From positions 62,001-126,000 of the forward strand of contig NZ_JAFKFW010000006.1 of NCBI RefSeq assembly GCF_017308015.1: a DNA stretch of 64,000 bases, written 5' to 3'. Of the stretch, positions 54,521 to 63,531 are shown piece by piece. A program made the position numbers and the translations under genes. Numbering within the stretch: position 1 is the stretch's first letter; each line of letters begins with the position of its first letter. The notes under the pieces were generated by a model, which was given only the letters and a program-made list of their open reading frames with translations, was not told the DNA's origin and searched no databases. The stretch is from Allobosea sp. GTDB taxonomy: Bacteria; Pseudomonadota; Alphaproteobacteria; Rhizobiales; Beijerinckiaceae.

Positions 54521-55918
54521 CTAGTATTTACGGGTGGTCTTCACGCCCGCCAGCAGCGCCGCCCCCGCCAGGAAGAAGACGATCAGCACGGCGAGGCCCG
54601 CGCGCTGGCTGGCGAAGACGCTCGTCGCCAGCGCGACCAGCGTCGGCCCCAGGAAGGATGTTACCTTTCCCGATAAGGCGAACAGCCCGAAGAATTCGCC
54701 GATACGTCCCGCGGGCGCCAGTCGTGCCATCAGGCTGCGCGAAGCCGCCTGCATCGGCCCTGCCACCAGACCGATCAGCAGGCCAAGGCCCAGGTAGATC
54801 CGCTCTGGCAGCGAAGCGAAAAGGCCGTCACCGGGGGTGGGCGGGGCAGCCGGAATCACGAACAGGATATGGTCGGCGCTCAGCGAGAGGATGCCGAGGC
54901 AGGCGAAGAGCAGGCAGGCGATCGCGCCGAGCACGACAGGTTTGCCGCCAATGGCATCGTCGAGCTTGCCGCCGGCCCAGGCGCCCAGCGTGCCGGTAAC
55001 CGTGAGCAGGATGCCGAAGATGCCGAGCTCGATGGTCTGCCAGCCGAAGACGCCGGCCGCATAGATGCCGCCGAAAGCGAAGAGCGCGACCAGCGCATCT
55101 TGGTAGATCATGTTGGCGAGCAGGAAGCGGCCAAGCGCGGGTAGCCTCGGCAATTCTGCCAGCGTGTCCTTCAGCCGTCCGACGCCACCCCTGGCCGCTT
55201 CCGCGAGGCTCAGGCCCGTCCTGCCGGAATCCGGGGTGAGCAGGAACATCGGTGTCACGAAAACGATGAACCAGAGTGCAGTCAGCGGACCGGAAAAGCG
55301 GTCTCCCTCACCCGCAGCGGCGTCGAGACCGAGGATCGGTGCAATGCCGGCGAGCGTCTTGCCGGTTCGCGGATCGGCTGCCAGCAGCCCCAGCGTGATC
55401 GCGAGTGCGAGAAGCCCCCCGAGATAGCCAATGGCCCAGCCGGTGCCCGAGAGCCACCCGAGCCGCTCCGGCGGCACCAGCCGCGTCATCATCGCATTGT
55501 TGAAGGTGGTGGCGAATTCGGCGCCAACAGTCGCGATGACGAAGCCGGCGAGCGCGATCGGTACCGCCGTAGCCGAGCCCGGCACGGCGAACCAGAGCAT
55601 GGCGGAGCCGATGACCAAGAGCGCGCCGAAGGCAGCGATCCAGGGCTTGCGCGGCCCGGTCCGGTCCGCGATGCCGCCGAGCAGAGGGGAGAGCAGGGCG
55701 ATGCACAGGCCGGCAAAGCCTGTCGCATAGCCCCAGAGCGCCTGGCCTTCGGCTGCGTCCTTCGCCAGTGCCGAGGCGAAGAAGGGCGCAAAGACGAAGG
55801 TGGTGATCAGCGTGAAGAAGGGCTGGGTCGACCAGTCGAAAAACAGCCAGGCGGTGACCGCGCGGCGGGGCGGCCAGACGGCAGGTGGCGCTTCGGCAGG
55901 CGGCGTCGCGGGGATCAC
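54521..55918 (-). CDS. MFS transporter, UMF1 (Vacuolar effluxer Atg22-like) type
   Basis: A 465-residue inner-membrane protein with about twelve membrane segments. The N-terminal FDWSTQPFFTLITTFVFAPFF is characteristic of the Atg22/UMF1 branch of the major facilitator family, and GGIADRTGPRKPWIA is the MFS loop 2-3 motif. The branch is linked to amino-acid efflux in yeast; bacterial substrates are unknown. The start is GTG 55918, which overlaps the TGA of the LON-domain gene by 4 bases; a longer frame upstream lies inside that gene. Confidence 0.9.
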   Translation of the reverse strand: MIPATPPAEAPPAVWPPRRAVTAWLFFDWSTQPFFTLITTFVFAPFFASALAKDAAEGQALWGYATGFAGLCIALLSPLLGGIADRTGPRKPWIAAFGALLVIGSAMLWFAVPGSATAVPIALAGFVIATVGAEFATTFNNAMMTRLVPPERLGWLSGTGWAIGYLGGLLALAITLGLLAADPRTGKTLAGIAPILGLDAAAGEGDRFSGPLTALWFIVFVTPMFLLTPDSGRTGLSLAEAARGGVGRLKDTLAELPRLPALGRFLLANMIYQDALVALFAFGGIYAAGVFGWQTIELGIFGILLTVTGTLGAWAGGKLDDAIGGKPVVLGAIACLLFACLGILSLSADHILFVIPAAPPTPGDGLFASLPERIYLGLGLLIGLVAGPMQAASRSLMARLAPAGRIGEFFGLFALSGKVTSFLGPTLVALATSVFASQRAGLAVLIVFFLAGAALLAGVKTTRKY

Positions 55919-56586
55919 TGCAGTGTCGTATCCGGGTCGCCGCCGCCGCGGGCGAGTTCGATCTCCGTGATCGCGACCAGCACTTCTGCTCGATCCTTCA
56001 GCGTCTGTGCTTCCAGCAGCGCCTGCTTCTCGCGCGGCCCGAACGGGCACATCATCGAGAGCGCATTGACCAGTGCCTCGTTCGGCGCCTCGTTGACGCC
56101 CTTCCAGTCGATCTTGAGGTCGTTGGCCTTGGCGAAGTCGCGGAGCGCCTTGAGCAGGCCCTTGCGGTCCACCTCTTCCTCGCCGGTGCGGGCGACGAAA
56201 TCGGCTGCGAAGCTGTCATAGCCAACGCGACCCTGGCGATAGGGCGTCGTCACCGTCAATTCATCGAGCAGGCGGAAGCGGCTGATGCCGGTGAGCGTGA
56301 TGATGTAGCGGCCGTCGCCGGTCTCGGCGAATTGCGTGATGCGGCCGAGGCAGCCGACCTTGAGCAGCGGCGGAATCTCGGGCTGCCGGCCGGTTTCAGG
56401 CTCGGGCTGGATGATGCCGATGACGCGTTCGCCCTTCAGCGCATCGTCGATCATCGCGAGATAGCGCGGCTCGAAGATATTGAGCGGCATCTGGCCGCGC
56501 GGCAGGAGCAGGGCGCCGCCCAAGGGAAAGAGCGGGATCGCCTCCGGGCAATCCCTGGCTCCCTCGTAGACGGCATTCATGCCCAT
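55915..56586 (-). CDS. LON-substrate-binding-domain protein
   Basis: A 223-residue protein made of the N-terminal domain of Lon protease only (IPLFPLGGALLLPRGQMPLN, FEPRYLAMIDDAL, GCLGRITQFAETGDGRYIITLTGISRFRLL). It has no ATPase or protease part, as is usual for these stand-alone proteins in Rhizobiales, where they follow a thioredoxin-like gene as here. It is 22 bases downstream of that gene. ATG 56586 or 56580 could start it; AAGG lies just upstream of the first. Confidence 0.92.
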   Translation of the reverse strand: MGMNAVYEGARDCPEAIPLFPLGGALLLPRGQMPLNIFEPRYLAMIDDALKGERVIGIIQPEPETGRQPEIPPLLKVGCLGRITQFAETGDGRYIITLTGISRFRLLDELTVTTPYRQGRVGYDSFAADFVARTGEEEVDRKGLLKALRDFAKANDLKIDWKGVNEAPNEALVNALSMMCPFGPREKQALLEAQTLKDRAEVLVAITEIELARGGGDPDTTLQ

Positions 56587-56608
56587 GCGCGCCTTGTCCT
56601 TGTGCCGG

Positions 56609-57508
56609 TCAGGAGAACAGCAGGGTCGAAAGCTTGCGGCGCCCGGCCACGCTCGCCTCGTCCATCGGGCCCCAGGCTTCGAAGAACTGGAGGAGCTGCC
56701 TGCGCGCGCCATCGTCGTTCCATTGCCTATCGGCCTTGATGATGGCGACGAGATGATCGACCGCTTCATCGCGCCTGTCTCGAGCGTTGAGCGCCAGCGC
56801 CAGATCGAAACGGGCCTGATGATCCTTGGGGTTGGCGGCGACCTTGGCTTCGAGTTCGGCCGTATCGCCGAGTGAGGCAGCCTGCTCTGCGAGCTCTATT
56901 GCGGCGCGGACAGCTGTGATCGCCGGGTCGTTGGCCTTGTCCTGCGGCGCCATGCCGAGAATGCCCTTGGCGCCCTCGATGTCGCCGCTGTCGAGATGCA
57001 ACCGCGCAAGACCTGCGATGGCGGCAAGATTGTCGGGCTCGATCTCGAGCGCGGCCGCATAGAGCTCACTCGCGCCGGCGGGGTCGCCGGCGGCGATGGC
57101 GGCTACCGCGGCTTCGATCAGTTCACCGGTTTCGCCCGGGCCCATCGGTCCGACGAGGCGTTCGATGAAGGCCTTGATCTGGCCCTCGGGCTGGGCCCCC
57201 ATGAAGCCGTCGATCGGCTGGCCCTGCTTGAAGGCGATCACGGCGGGAATCGACTGGATACCGAGCTGGCCGGGGATCTGCGGGTGCTCGTCGATGTTCA
57301 TCTTGACGAGCTTGACCTTGCCGCCGGCGGCCTTGACCACTTTCTCGATGACGGGGGTGAGCTGCTTGCAGGGGCCGCACCAGGGCGCCCAGAAATCGAT
57401 CAGCACAGGCTGATTCATCGATTCGGCGATGACGTCCTGGCGGAAGCCCTGGGTCGTGGTGTCCTTGATCAGGCCGTTCGCTTCGGCCGCCTCGCCATTG
57501 ACCAGCAT
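56609..57508 (-). CDS. Thioredoxin-domain co-chaperone (CnoX/YbbN type)
   Basis: A 299-residue protein with an N-terminal thioredoxin domain (LIDFWAPWCGPCKQL, active Cys44 and Cys47; IQSIPAVIAFKQG) and a C-terminal TPR-like helical region (residues 130-299; ELYAAALEIEPDNLAAIAGL). This is the CnoX/YbbN layout; those proteins hold oxidatively damaged clients for GroEL and DnaK. The WCGPC pair suggests redox activity is kept (E. coli CnoX has lost it). First gene of a small operon with the LON-domain and MFS genes. Confidence 0.93.
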   Translation of the reverse strand: MLVNGEAAEANGLIKDTTTQGFRQDVIAESMNQPVLIDFWAPWCGPCKQLTPVIEKVVKAAGGKVKLVKMNIDEHPQIPGQLGIQSIPAVIAFKQGQPIDGFMGAQPEGQIKAFIERLVGPMGPGETGELIEAAVAAIAAGDPAGASELYAAALEIEPDNLAAIAGLARLHLDSGDIEGAKGILGMAPQDKANDPAITAVRAAIELAEQAASLGDTAELEAKVAANPKDHQARFDLALALNARDRRDEAVDHLVAIIKADRQWNDDGARRQLLQFFEAWGPMDEASVAGRRKLSTLLFS

Positions 57509-57587
57509 GGCCTATCCTTCGTGAAATATCCTGGAGGCGCAGGCCGGCCTTACGGCTGTCCGCGCAGTTGCCCATAGATGGGGTGCT

Positions 57588-58112
57588 TCAACCGTTCTGT
57601 CCATCGGGCGGGACGGGCAAATCGACGATCAGGGGATCATGCCCCGTGCTTCGGAAGAAGGCGACAAGATCGTCGCGGCTGATCCGCAGCGTTGCCGTGT
57701 TGATCAGGGGGTGGAAGTTGACGTCCTCGCCGGTCATCAGATTGGCGTCGAGCACCATGGTGACGTCGCGGACGCGGTCGTTGATCACGGCGAAAGCCGT
57801 GACGGAGCCCGGCGTGACGCCGAGCTTCTCGTGGAGCAGCTCGGCCGAGCCGAACGAGAGCCGGCCGCTGGCGCCGATCCGCTCATGCAGGCGCTTGAGA
57901 TCGATTCGGGCGTGTGCTTCGGCCGAAACCAGGAAAATCCGTCCTTTCTTGTCCTTGAGGAACAGGTTCTTGGTGTGATGCCCTACCATGTCGTCGCGAT
58001 GCGGCGCCGTCTCGGCGACGGTGAACACCGCCGGATGGTCGGTGCGGTGGAAGGCGATGCCCTTCTCGGTGAGATAGGCACAGAGCTGGTCGGGCGTGAC
58101 GGGCGCGGTCAT
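57588..58112 (-). CDS. YbaK/ProX-type aminoacyl-tRNA deacylase
   Basis: A 174-residue free-standing editing domain that hydrolyses mischarged Ala-, Cys- or Pro-tRNA. Segments: IAFHRTDHPAVFTVAETAPH, HHTKNLFLKDKKGRIFLVSA with the catalytic Lys, and FGSAELLHEKLGVTPGSVTAFAVIND. ProX-type proteins of this length prefer Ala-tRNA(Pro). It starts at ATG 58112; the open frame upstream has no homology. It lies 80 bases from the thioredoxin-like gene on the same strand. Confidence 0.92.
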   Translation of the reverse strand: MTAPVTPDQLCAYLTEKGIAFHRTDHPAVFTVAETAPHRDDMVGHHTKNLFLKDKKGRIFLVSAEAHARIDLKRLHERIGASGRLSFGSAELLHEKLGVTPGSVTAFAVINDRVRDVTMVLDANLMTGEDVNFHPLINTATLRISRDDLVAFFRSTGHDPLIVDLPVPPDGQNG

Positions 58113-58351
58113 GGCGAGGCGATCGGCAGGGGCGGTCGGAGTTTGGGCAACAATAAAAAAAGCACGGGCCTGAACGGCAGGAACAGGCCTGGCGATGCCT
58201 AGCCGGGGAGAGGGTCTGCAGCAAGATGGGCGGGGCGATTCCGGGCTTTTGTGAAAGGCGGCAAAAAAACTTTCGCTGGGGTGCTTGCGCTTCGCGGCGC
58301 TTTGGGGCAATAACCCGGCCGCGCCGCCAACACGGCGCGACTGTCTCGGAT

Positions 58352-58426
58352 GCGGGTGTAGCTCAGGGGTAGAGCACAACCTTGCCAAGGTTGGGGTCGA
58401 GGGTTCGAATCCCTTCGCCCGCTCCA
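58352..58426 (+). tRNA. tRNA-Gly(GCC)
   Basis: A full cloverleaf can be drawn. The acceptor stem is GCGGGTG/CGCCCGC with one G-T pair, D arm AGCTCAGGGGTAGAGC, and the anticodon stem CAACC/GGTTG closes loop TTGCCAA with anticodon GCC. The T arm is GAGGGTTCGAATCCCTT with GTTCGAAT. The discriminator is T and CCA is encoded at 58424-58426. It is on the opposite strand to its neighbours and marks the left edge of the accessory-looking segment. Confidence 0.97.
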
Positions 58427-58601
58427 GACAATCTCAAGACTTGAGAAGCATGCAAGCGTCGGTTCGCCCGGCGCTTTTTGCTTTTTGGGCCTACGAGGCT
58501 CAGAGCGATTTCGGATGGGCTCCGAAAACCCGGGGTTACATCTCGGTTGCAAGTACGGCTCGAAGTCGTACAGGGCCTCTCAGGCACGCTCCCGCTAACC
58601 C

Positions 58602-59501
58602 TCACTGTTTGAAGCAATTCTCTCGGTGCCACCGCAGGAAATGCGGATGCGGGCGGTGATGGGCTCGCAGTGGCGGTAGTGCTCGACCTGTTTTGTTGAT
58701 GAAGCTGCGTATCCCATCCGCGTCATTCGCATGCCGGGAGACCAGGATGTCGAGATCGTCGGACAGGCTGATCAAACCACGATCGAACATCCAGTGAGCG
58801 GTGCCTGACAGGGCGATGCCGTTGTTGACGATGTCAGGGCCCTTCGCCTCGACCGGACGAATGTGAGCCGCAGCGACCTCGGCACGGCCACCGCCATTGA
58901 TCAGTTTGAGACCCGTGATTGCGCAGCGCTCGTCGTAAGCGCGCAGCACGACGCGGCGGAAGACACGGTCGCGGACAATCCGGGAAGCAAGGATTGTAGC
59001 CCGTTCGCGATCTTGCTCAAACACAAACGGAGCCTGCTCCTCTGCGAAGCCACCCAATGCCGCACTGTCGTCCAGGCGCGGCAACAGCGGAGCAGGGTCT
59101 TCCAGGCCAAGGCTAGTGATTCGATTGAAGTCTGCTGGCGAGAGCGGACGCACTGCCGCCTGGGCGCGACCTGAGATACGCCCCTCCTCATTCAGGACGC
59201 CGCGCTCGATCACCCCCTGAGCATCGGCGAAGGGCACAGGATTGGCGAAATCGAGATAGCTGCTCGGTTCGATGATGGCGAGGTACATACCCGGCGTGGC
59301 CGGATCGGGAATCACCTGCTGGACCTTGGCCACGGCAAAGTAGCCGCGCGTCCCGGTGACCTTTCGCGGCTCATAGTAGATGATCCAGTCGCCAATGCAG
59401 GCTTGCACGCGGCCGAGATATTGACGCGGGAACTGATACCGCTCAGCCGGGCTGTCGTCATAGATCGAATCCTGACGGTGGATGAAGACGCCGAAAGCCA
59501 T
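58602..59501 (-). CDS. HNH_2-type endonuclease
   Basis: A 299-residue protein. The C-terminal nuclease domain (about 195-280) has the HNH_2 layout: YDERCAITGLKLING, EVAAAHIRPVEAKGPDIVNN and GIALSGTAHWMFDRGLISL. The N-terminal 130 residues (YLGRVQACIGDWIIYYEPRK, AVAKVQQVIPDP) form a beta-rich region that could recognise DNA. Proteins of this shape occur in restriction-like settings, but no methylase is next to it. ATG 59501 has only GAGCGGG upstream. It is the first gene after tRNA-Gly. Confidence 0.83.
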   Translation of the reverse strand: MAFGVFIHRQDSIYDDSPAERYQFPRQYLGRVQACIGDWIIYYEPRKVTGTRGYFAVAKVQQVIPDPATPGMYLAIIEPSSYLDFANPVPFADAQGVIERGVLNEEGRISGRAQAAVRPLSPADFNRITSLGLEDPAPLLPRLDDSAALGGFAEEQAPFVFEQDRERATILASRIVRDRVFRRVVLRAYDERCAITGLKLINGGGRAEVAAAHIRPVEAKGPDIVNNGIALSGTAHWMFDRGLISLSDDLDILVSRHANDADGIRSFINKTGRALPPLRAHHRPHPHFLRWHRENCFKQ

Positions 59502-59771
59502 GCCCGCTCAGATCTCGTCGATGTGAGGAACTGAGCAAGGTCGACCGTCCAGGTCAATCCTTCGGCAGTGCGCCGTAATCCGACGTTGGCCATTTTCCGA
59601 AACCTAACATTCCAAGCTCAATGAGTGCGGCGAAGTTGACCCGTTTTCGCGGCATGCTTGCAGCCACGACGGATGAGTTCAGTTCATGGTGGCGCTTTCG
59701 AATTCGATGGCTACATACAAACTAGCACCGAATGACGGCGTGATGGATCGTCGAAATCCTTATGCAACCTG
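59502..59771. other. Gap between HNH and protease genes
   Basis: This 270-base gap holds the HNH promoter region and the 3' side of the first protease gene. A 93-codon minus-strand frame (59312-59593) begins in it but runs mostly inside the HNH gene. I see no terminator with a clear T-tract. Confidence 0.35.
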
Positions 59772-60740
59772 CTATGGCAGCGTTTTCCATACGTCGAAGT
59801 TCGCCGGGCCGACGATTGATCTGATCCAGTCGGCATGGCTGGAAACGCGCGTGTAATAATCGCTCTGGCCGTCAGCGCCGCAAGCCCGGGGGCCGCCCCC
59901 GACAATCCCGGCAAGCGCCATGATATCGCCTTCGACCTGCCCAGCAAAACCACCGCTATCGTTACCGCAGATCGCGCTGTCGGAAGTTTTCTGGCGCAGG
60001 CAGATCGCATCGAAGGTCCCGTCGCAAGTATTGCGATCCTGTCGGATCATCGTTGCCATTTGAAGGGACACCCGGGGTGCTGCACCATCGGAAGTTCCGC
60101 CCCAGCCGGTTGCGATCAACTCCGATCCGATCGGCATCCGGAGAAGCTCCTCTTTGGCGTCGGCGGGAAGAGCGACGATCGGCCGGTTGCCGCCTCGGCT
60201 CCACGCCCAACTCGGTGCCCCATCCTCGATCTGGACGATCGCTATGTCATGGGGGCCGGATGTGTAGCTTCCATCCCCCTGGCCTTTCCAGCCCCGATGG
60301 CACTCGAAACCCGTGACGCGCAGCTCGCGATAGTCCACGTCACTCTGACCTGTCGCGTCCAGTTTCCGATTGCGGCTGATCACGACGCGAAGTTCGTCGG
60401 GTTTTTGGATGATTGCCCGCTTGGCGCCGTCAACCCAGCCCAGACAATGCGCGGCCGTGAGAAGGCGCCGGCTCGACAGGAAAACCGCTCCGCAGAAATG
60501 GCGTTTGGCTGCAAGATTGTTGCCGACATAAGCCAAGGAAGCCTGTGCCGGCAATTGCCCAGCCGGAACTTCGGTGGCGTTAGGCATCATCTTCGGCTGG
60601 AATGCGAGAGCCTGTCCGCTTCGGCCTGAGACCTTCAATTCGCCGCAAATCAGATCCTGGCTCCATACGGGGCTGATGGACATGCAGCGGAGGCCGACGA
60701 CGATGCTTGCGATGACTGCTCGATGAAGCTTGGAGAGCAT
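59772..60740 (-). CDS. Secreted trypsin-like serine protease 1
   Basis: A 322-residue S1-family protease with a signal peptide (AVIASIVVGLRCMSISPVWS). The triad is complete: LLTAAHCL (H98), GPHDIAIVQI (D165) and CGNDSGGFAG (S262). Several Cys near these sites probably form disulfides. It has no trypsin-type propeptide cut site that I can place. Divergent from protease 2 across 76 bases. Secretion points to a role outside the cytoplasm. Confidence 0.88.
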   Translation of the reverse strand: MLSKLHRAVIASIVVGLRCMSISPVWSQDLICGELKVSGRSGQALAFQPKMMPNATEVPAGQLPAQASLAYVGNNLAAKRHFCGAVFLSSRRLLTAAHCLGWVDGAKRAIIQKPDELRVVISRNRKLDATGQSDVDYRELRVTGFECHRGWKGQGDGSYTSGPHDIAIVQIEDGAPSWAWSRGGNRPIVALPADAKEELLRMPIGSELIATGWGGTSDGAAPRVSLQMATMIRQDRNTCDGTFDAICLRQKTSDSAICGNDSGGFAGQVEGDIMALAGIVGGGPRACGADGQSDYYTRVSSHADWIRSIVGPANFDVWKTLP

Positions 60741-60816
60741 CGTGCAAGTACCTTGCTATCATGATGAAACACGAAGACAATTACTCTTGATGCTCAGGCG
60801 TTCCAAGGAGCAATTC

Positions 60817-62514
60817 ATGCATTCCTTTACGAAGCTGCGCGTATCTCTGGTCGGCATGTTCTGGCTGAGCTCGCTTGCGCTGGGCTTCAGTCAGGACATC
60901 CGCGGGGTCGTCACACGCAATATCGCCGGCGATATCGCGATACGGCGTCAGGACGGAACCGCGACGGCCTTGCCGGGCCTGGATCCTCGCGCGAAATACG
61001 TGCTTGAGGAATTGGCCGGCCGGCCGATACAGTTGCCGAGCCTATCGGTGCAGAATCCTGCCGCCATGGAGACCTGGTTCGGCCAGGCGCGGCTCCCTGC
61101 CCCCGCTCCGCCGAGCCTGCCCATCCCGTCGAGCCTCGCGCCAGCGCAGCGAGCCAAGGCCGAAAGTTTGCGCAAGGAGTTCCTGGCGATCGGCAGCTCG
61201 GCCAACAACCAGGTCAACAAACATTTCTCCAACCTGACGAAGATCGCCATCGCCACCGGGGGGGAGGCCACGAGCAATCAGCTGAAGCTGGCTATGGATA
61301 CTTTCAAAGCGAGCGTGGACAGCACCGCCGAGGCCGGACAGCAGAGCGCCCAAGAGATTTGTCAAAGAGAAATCGAGCAGGGCAAAACCAACGAGATGAT
61401 CGGCTATCTCATGGGCTTGGTGCGGGAAAATACCGGCGAACGCGATCAAAAATCCGATATGAGCACGCGCGTGCGTGTCAGTGGACGCGCGCTGTATGGC
61501 AAGAATGACGGCTACCCGCTTTGTGTCTACGAGAGAATCGTCAAGCTCGCCGATTCAGCGGTGTCGCTCAAGCGCGGCGGCAGGCGATTCTGTTCGGGCT
61601 TTCTCGTCACCAAGGATCTGGTCATGACGGCCGCCCATTGTCTGACGCGGACCGAGGGTGGCAGCCCTGACGGGCCGAAATCCTATCTGGACGCTGCGGA
61701 GCTGGCTGGCGTGAAGGTGCAGATCAACGGCTTCGCCCGGCCGGGTCCGCGCATGCGGGAAGTCGCGATCGCCGAAGTCATTCTTCCGGCGAGCCCGGAT
61801 GCGACGGCGCAGCAGCGCATCGGCGACATGAACTTCGCCAGCGATCTGCTCGATGTCGCGCTGTTGCGGCTTGCCCCCAATGACGCCGAGATCAGGCCGG
61901 CACGGTTATGCAATGAAGCAGCTGCGGAAGAAATGGGTGAGCCGTATGTTCTCTTCGGCCATCCGGGCGGAGGGCGGGGCCAGATTCTCGACAACGCGCG
62001 AGGAATACTACCCTACCGCGTCTCCAGCGCGGTCAAGCGCGAGGTGCTCTGCAAGCTCGCGGCGCCGATCTGGAACGCTGCCAGCCAGGTGTCGCAGCCG
62101 GCCGCGCAATCCGAGGTGATGAGGATCGCAGGGCGGATCATGAAGGCCATCATGGACACCTATGTCGATAATGGCGCCGGGTCGTTCACATTGCGCCATC
62201 GCGGCTATTCCCCAAGCGGCATGCCGGCCTTCATCCTCGATCCCGATGCTGAGAGCGGTGCTTCCGGCGGCATGGTCGTGCACCGGCGTCAGCTTTGTGT
62301 CGCCGGTATATTCTCGGCTGGCGTCGATTCGAAGCAGGTGAGTCACGCCAACTGGTTCGTGCACGAAATTGCGGTGCCGACCAGCGAGATCCTTTCGCAG
62401 CTTAAAGCCCTGAAGGCGGCCGGCGGCGCGGTGGGCAAGGCTTATGATGATATCGAAGAGGCTCGGGCGCGATTGGAGGAAGATAACAAAAAGGATATTT
62501 GCGAAAATGATTGA
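60817..62514 (+). CDS. Secreted trypsin-like serine protease 2 with long N-terminal region
   Basis: A 565-residue protein with a signal peptide (LVGMFWLSSLALGFSQ). Residues 28-225 are a region without recognisable domain: a Pro-rich stretch near 93-106 and long helices (RAKAESLRKEFLAIG, STAEAGQQSAQEICQREIEQ). The protease domain follows, with LVMTAAHCL (H274), ASDLLDVALLRL (D346) and ESGASGGMVVH (S483); the Ser motif GASGG departs from GDSGG, as in some V8-like proteases. ATG 60817 has AAGGAG six bases upstream. Confidence 0.86.
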   Translation: MHSFTKLRVSLVGMFWLSSLALGFSQDIRGVVTRNIAGDIAIRRQDGTATALPGLDPRAKYVLEELAGRPIQLPSLSVQNPAAMETWFGQARLPAPAPPSLPIPSSLAPAQRAKAESLRKEFLAIGSSANNQVNKHFSNLTKIAIATGGEATSNQLKLAMDTFKASVDSTAEAGQQSAQEICQREIEQGKTNEMIGYLMGLVRENTGERDQKSDMSTRVRVSGRALYGKNDGYPLCVYERIVKLADSAVSLKRGGRRFCSGFLVTKDLVMTAAHCLTRTEGGSPDGPKSYLDAAELAGVKVQINGFARPGPRMREVAIAEVILPASPDATAQQRIGDMNFASDLLDVALLRLAPNDAEIRPARLCNEAAAEEMGEPYVLFGHPGGGRGQILDNARGILPYRVSSAVKREVLCKLAAPIWNAASQVSQPAAQSEVMRIAGRIMKAIMDTYVDNGAGSFTLRHRGYSPSGMPAFILDPDAESGASGGMVVHRRQLCVAGIFSAGVDSKQVSHANWFVHEIAVPTSEILSQLKALKAAGGAVGKAYDDIEEARARLEEDNKKDICEND

Positions 62515-62526
62515 TGATATTAATGT

Positions 62527-63531
62527 TTATTGGTTTTCTGGAAGTTTTTCCCAATATTGAATCAAGAAACTGAATTTAACGCCATGGGTAGATAGCCAGG
62601 ACATTACAGAATTTCGTGAAATAATTGTATAAATACCGCCGCCGCCGCAATGTTGATCGGAATAGGGCTGTGCGAAGGGCGCTGCCCGCGATGTCACGCC
62701 GACCAACACTAAGGCAGGGTCGTGAGAGACCTCACGGGTCACGTTTGTTATCTTTGGTTCCGACATCCACACCTGAGCGATCACCGGCCCGCCGCTATCT
62801 CCGCCACAGCTGTCGCTGGGGCGACTCGACCCTGCGTCGGCGGCCAGCACGAACTCCTCGAAGGGCGCGCAATAGCGCCACCATATCCGCTCCGCGCAGT
62901 CGCGTGTCACGACCGGGACTTCCGCCTTCATTCGTCGACCGATCTCTCCCGTTTCGGTATAGCCATAGCCGACTGCGACCAACCCAGCTCCGACCCGCGT
63001 TTCGGTCGTCAGATTCGACCAGGGCAGCGTCCCTTCCTCAGTCCGCGTTAGCTTTGTATCGCCGCGCGGCGGCAGGACTTTCGATGTTCTGAGCAGCGCA
63101 AGGTCCTTGCCGAAAGCGCCGCCGCCACTGCACCAGCGCTGATCGAAGAGAATGGGTACGCCGATGATGCCGACCTCTACCGCAGAAGCTTGCTTGCGCT
63201 GGCGCAGATCGGGCGAATTACTGAGCACGTAAGTGCTGGGATCGCCGCAGCCGCAATGTCCGGCTGTCAGCACATGCTGGCTGTCGAGCTGCGTCCCGGT
63301 GCATAGTTTCGTTTCGCCTCCGCTCGTTTTGTAGCGTATCGCGTAGACGCTCTCGAGCTTCACCTCGGGAAAGGCATGGGTCATTCGAGTGCGGGCCGTG
63401 CCCGTGCGCGAATTGAACAGATCCGAAACCTGCTTGCCTGTCGCGCGGTCGAAACCTTGCGCATGCGCCGCAGCCGCAGCCAGCAGTGCGGCGGCAAGGA
63501 ACGACAGGAAGATGCCGCACCATCGCATCAT
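62527..63531 (-). CDS. Secreted trypsin-like serine protease 3
   Basis: A 334-residue S1-family protease with a signal peptide (GIFLSFLAAALLAAAAAHAQ). The triad is LTAGHCG (H92), KDLALLR (D143) and CGGDSGGPV (S246), the canonical trypsin Ser motif. ATG 63531 overlaps the TGA of the upstream gene (ATGA), so both are translated from one message. Its 3' end and the gap to protease 2 are unusually AT-rich for this window. Only 12 bases separate it from the convergent protease 2. Confidence 0.9.
   Translation of the reverse strand: MMRWCGIFLSFLAAALLAAAAAHAQGFDRATGKQVSDLFNSRTGTARTRMTHAFPEVKLESVYAIRYKTSGGETKLCTGTQLDSQHVLTAGHCGCGDPSTYVLSNSPDLRQRKQASAVEVGIIGVPILFDQRWCSGGGAFGKDLALLRTSKVLPPRGDTKLTRTEEGTLPWSNLTTETRVGAGLVAVGYGYTETGEIGRRMKAEVPVVTRDCAERIWWRYCAPFEEFVLAADAGSSRPSDSCGGDSGGPVIAQVWMSEPKITNVTREVSHDPALVLVGVTSRAAPFAQPYSDQHCGGGGIYTIISRNSVMSWLSTHGVKFSFLIQYWEKLPENQ

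Noticed and set aside
58427-58601. Attachment-site duplication of the tRNA-Gly 3' end
   Set aside because: I did not find a second copy of the T-arm/acceptor sequence to the right within the window; an island boundary could still lie beyond it.
59312-59593. 93-codon frame beginning MANVGLRRTAEGLTWTVD, possibly a frameshifted N terminus of the HNH protein
   Set aside because: Only its first 30 residues lie outside the HNH gene and the HNH start at 59501 gives a complete domain. I cannot show a frameshift without homologues.
59707-59856. Short plus-strand frame beginning MATYKLAPNDGVMDRR
   Set aside because: No ribosome-binding site, and two thirds of it is antisense to the protease 1 coding end.
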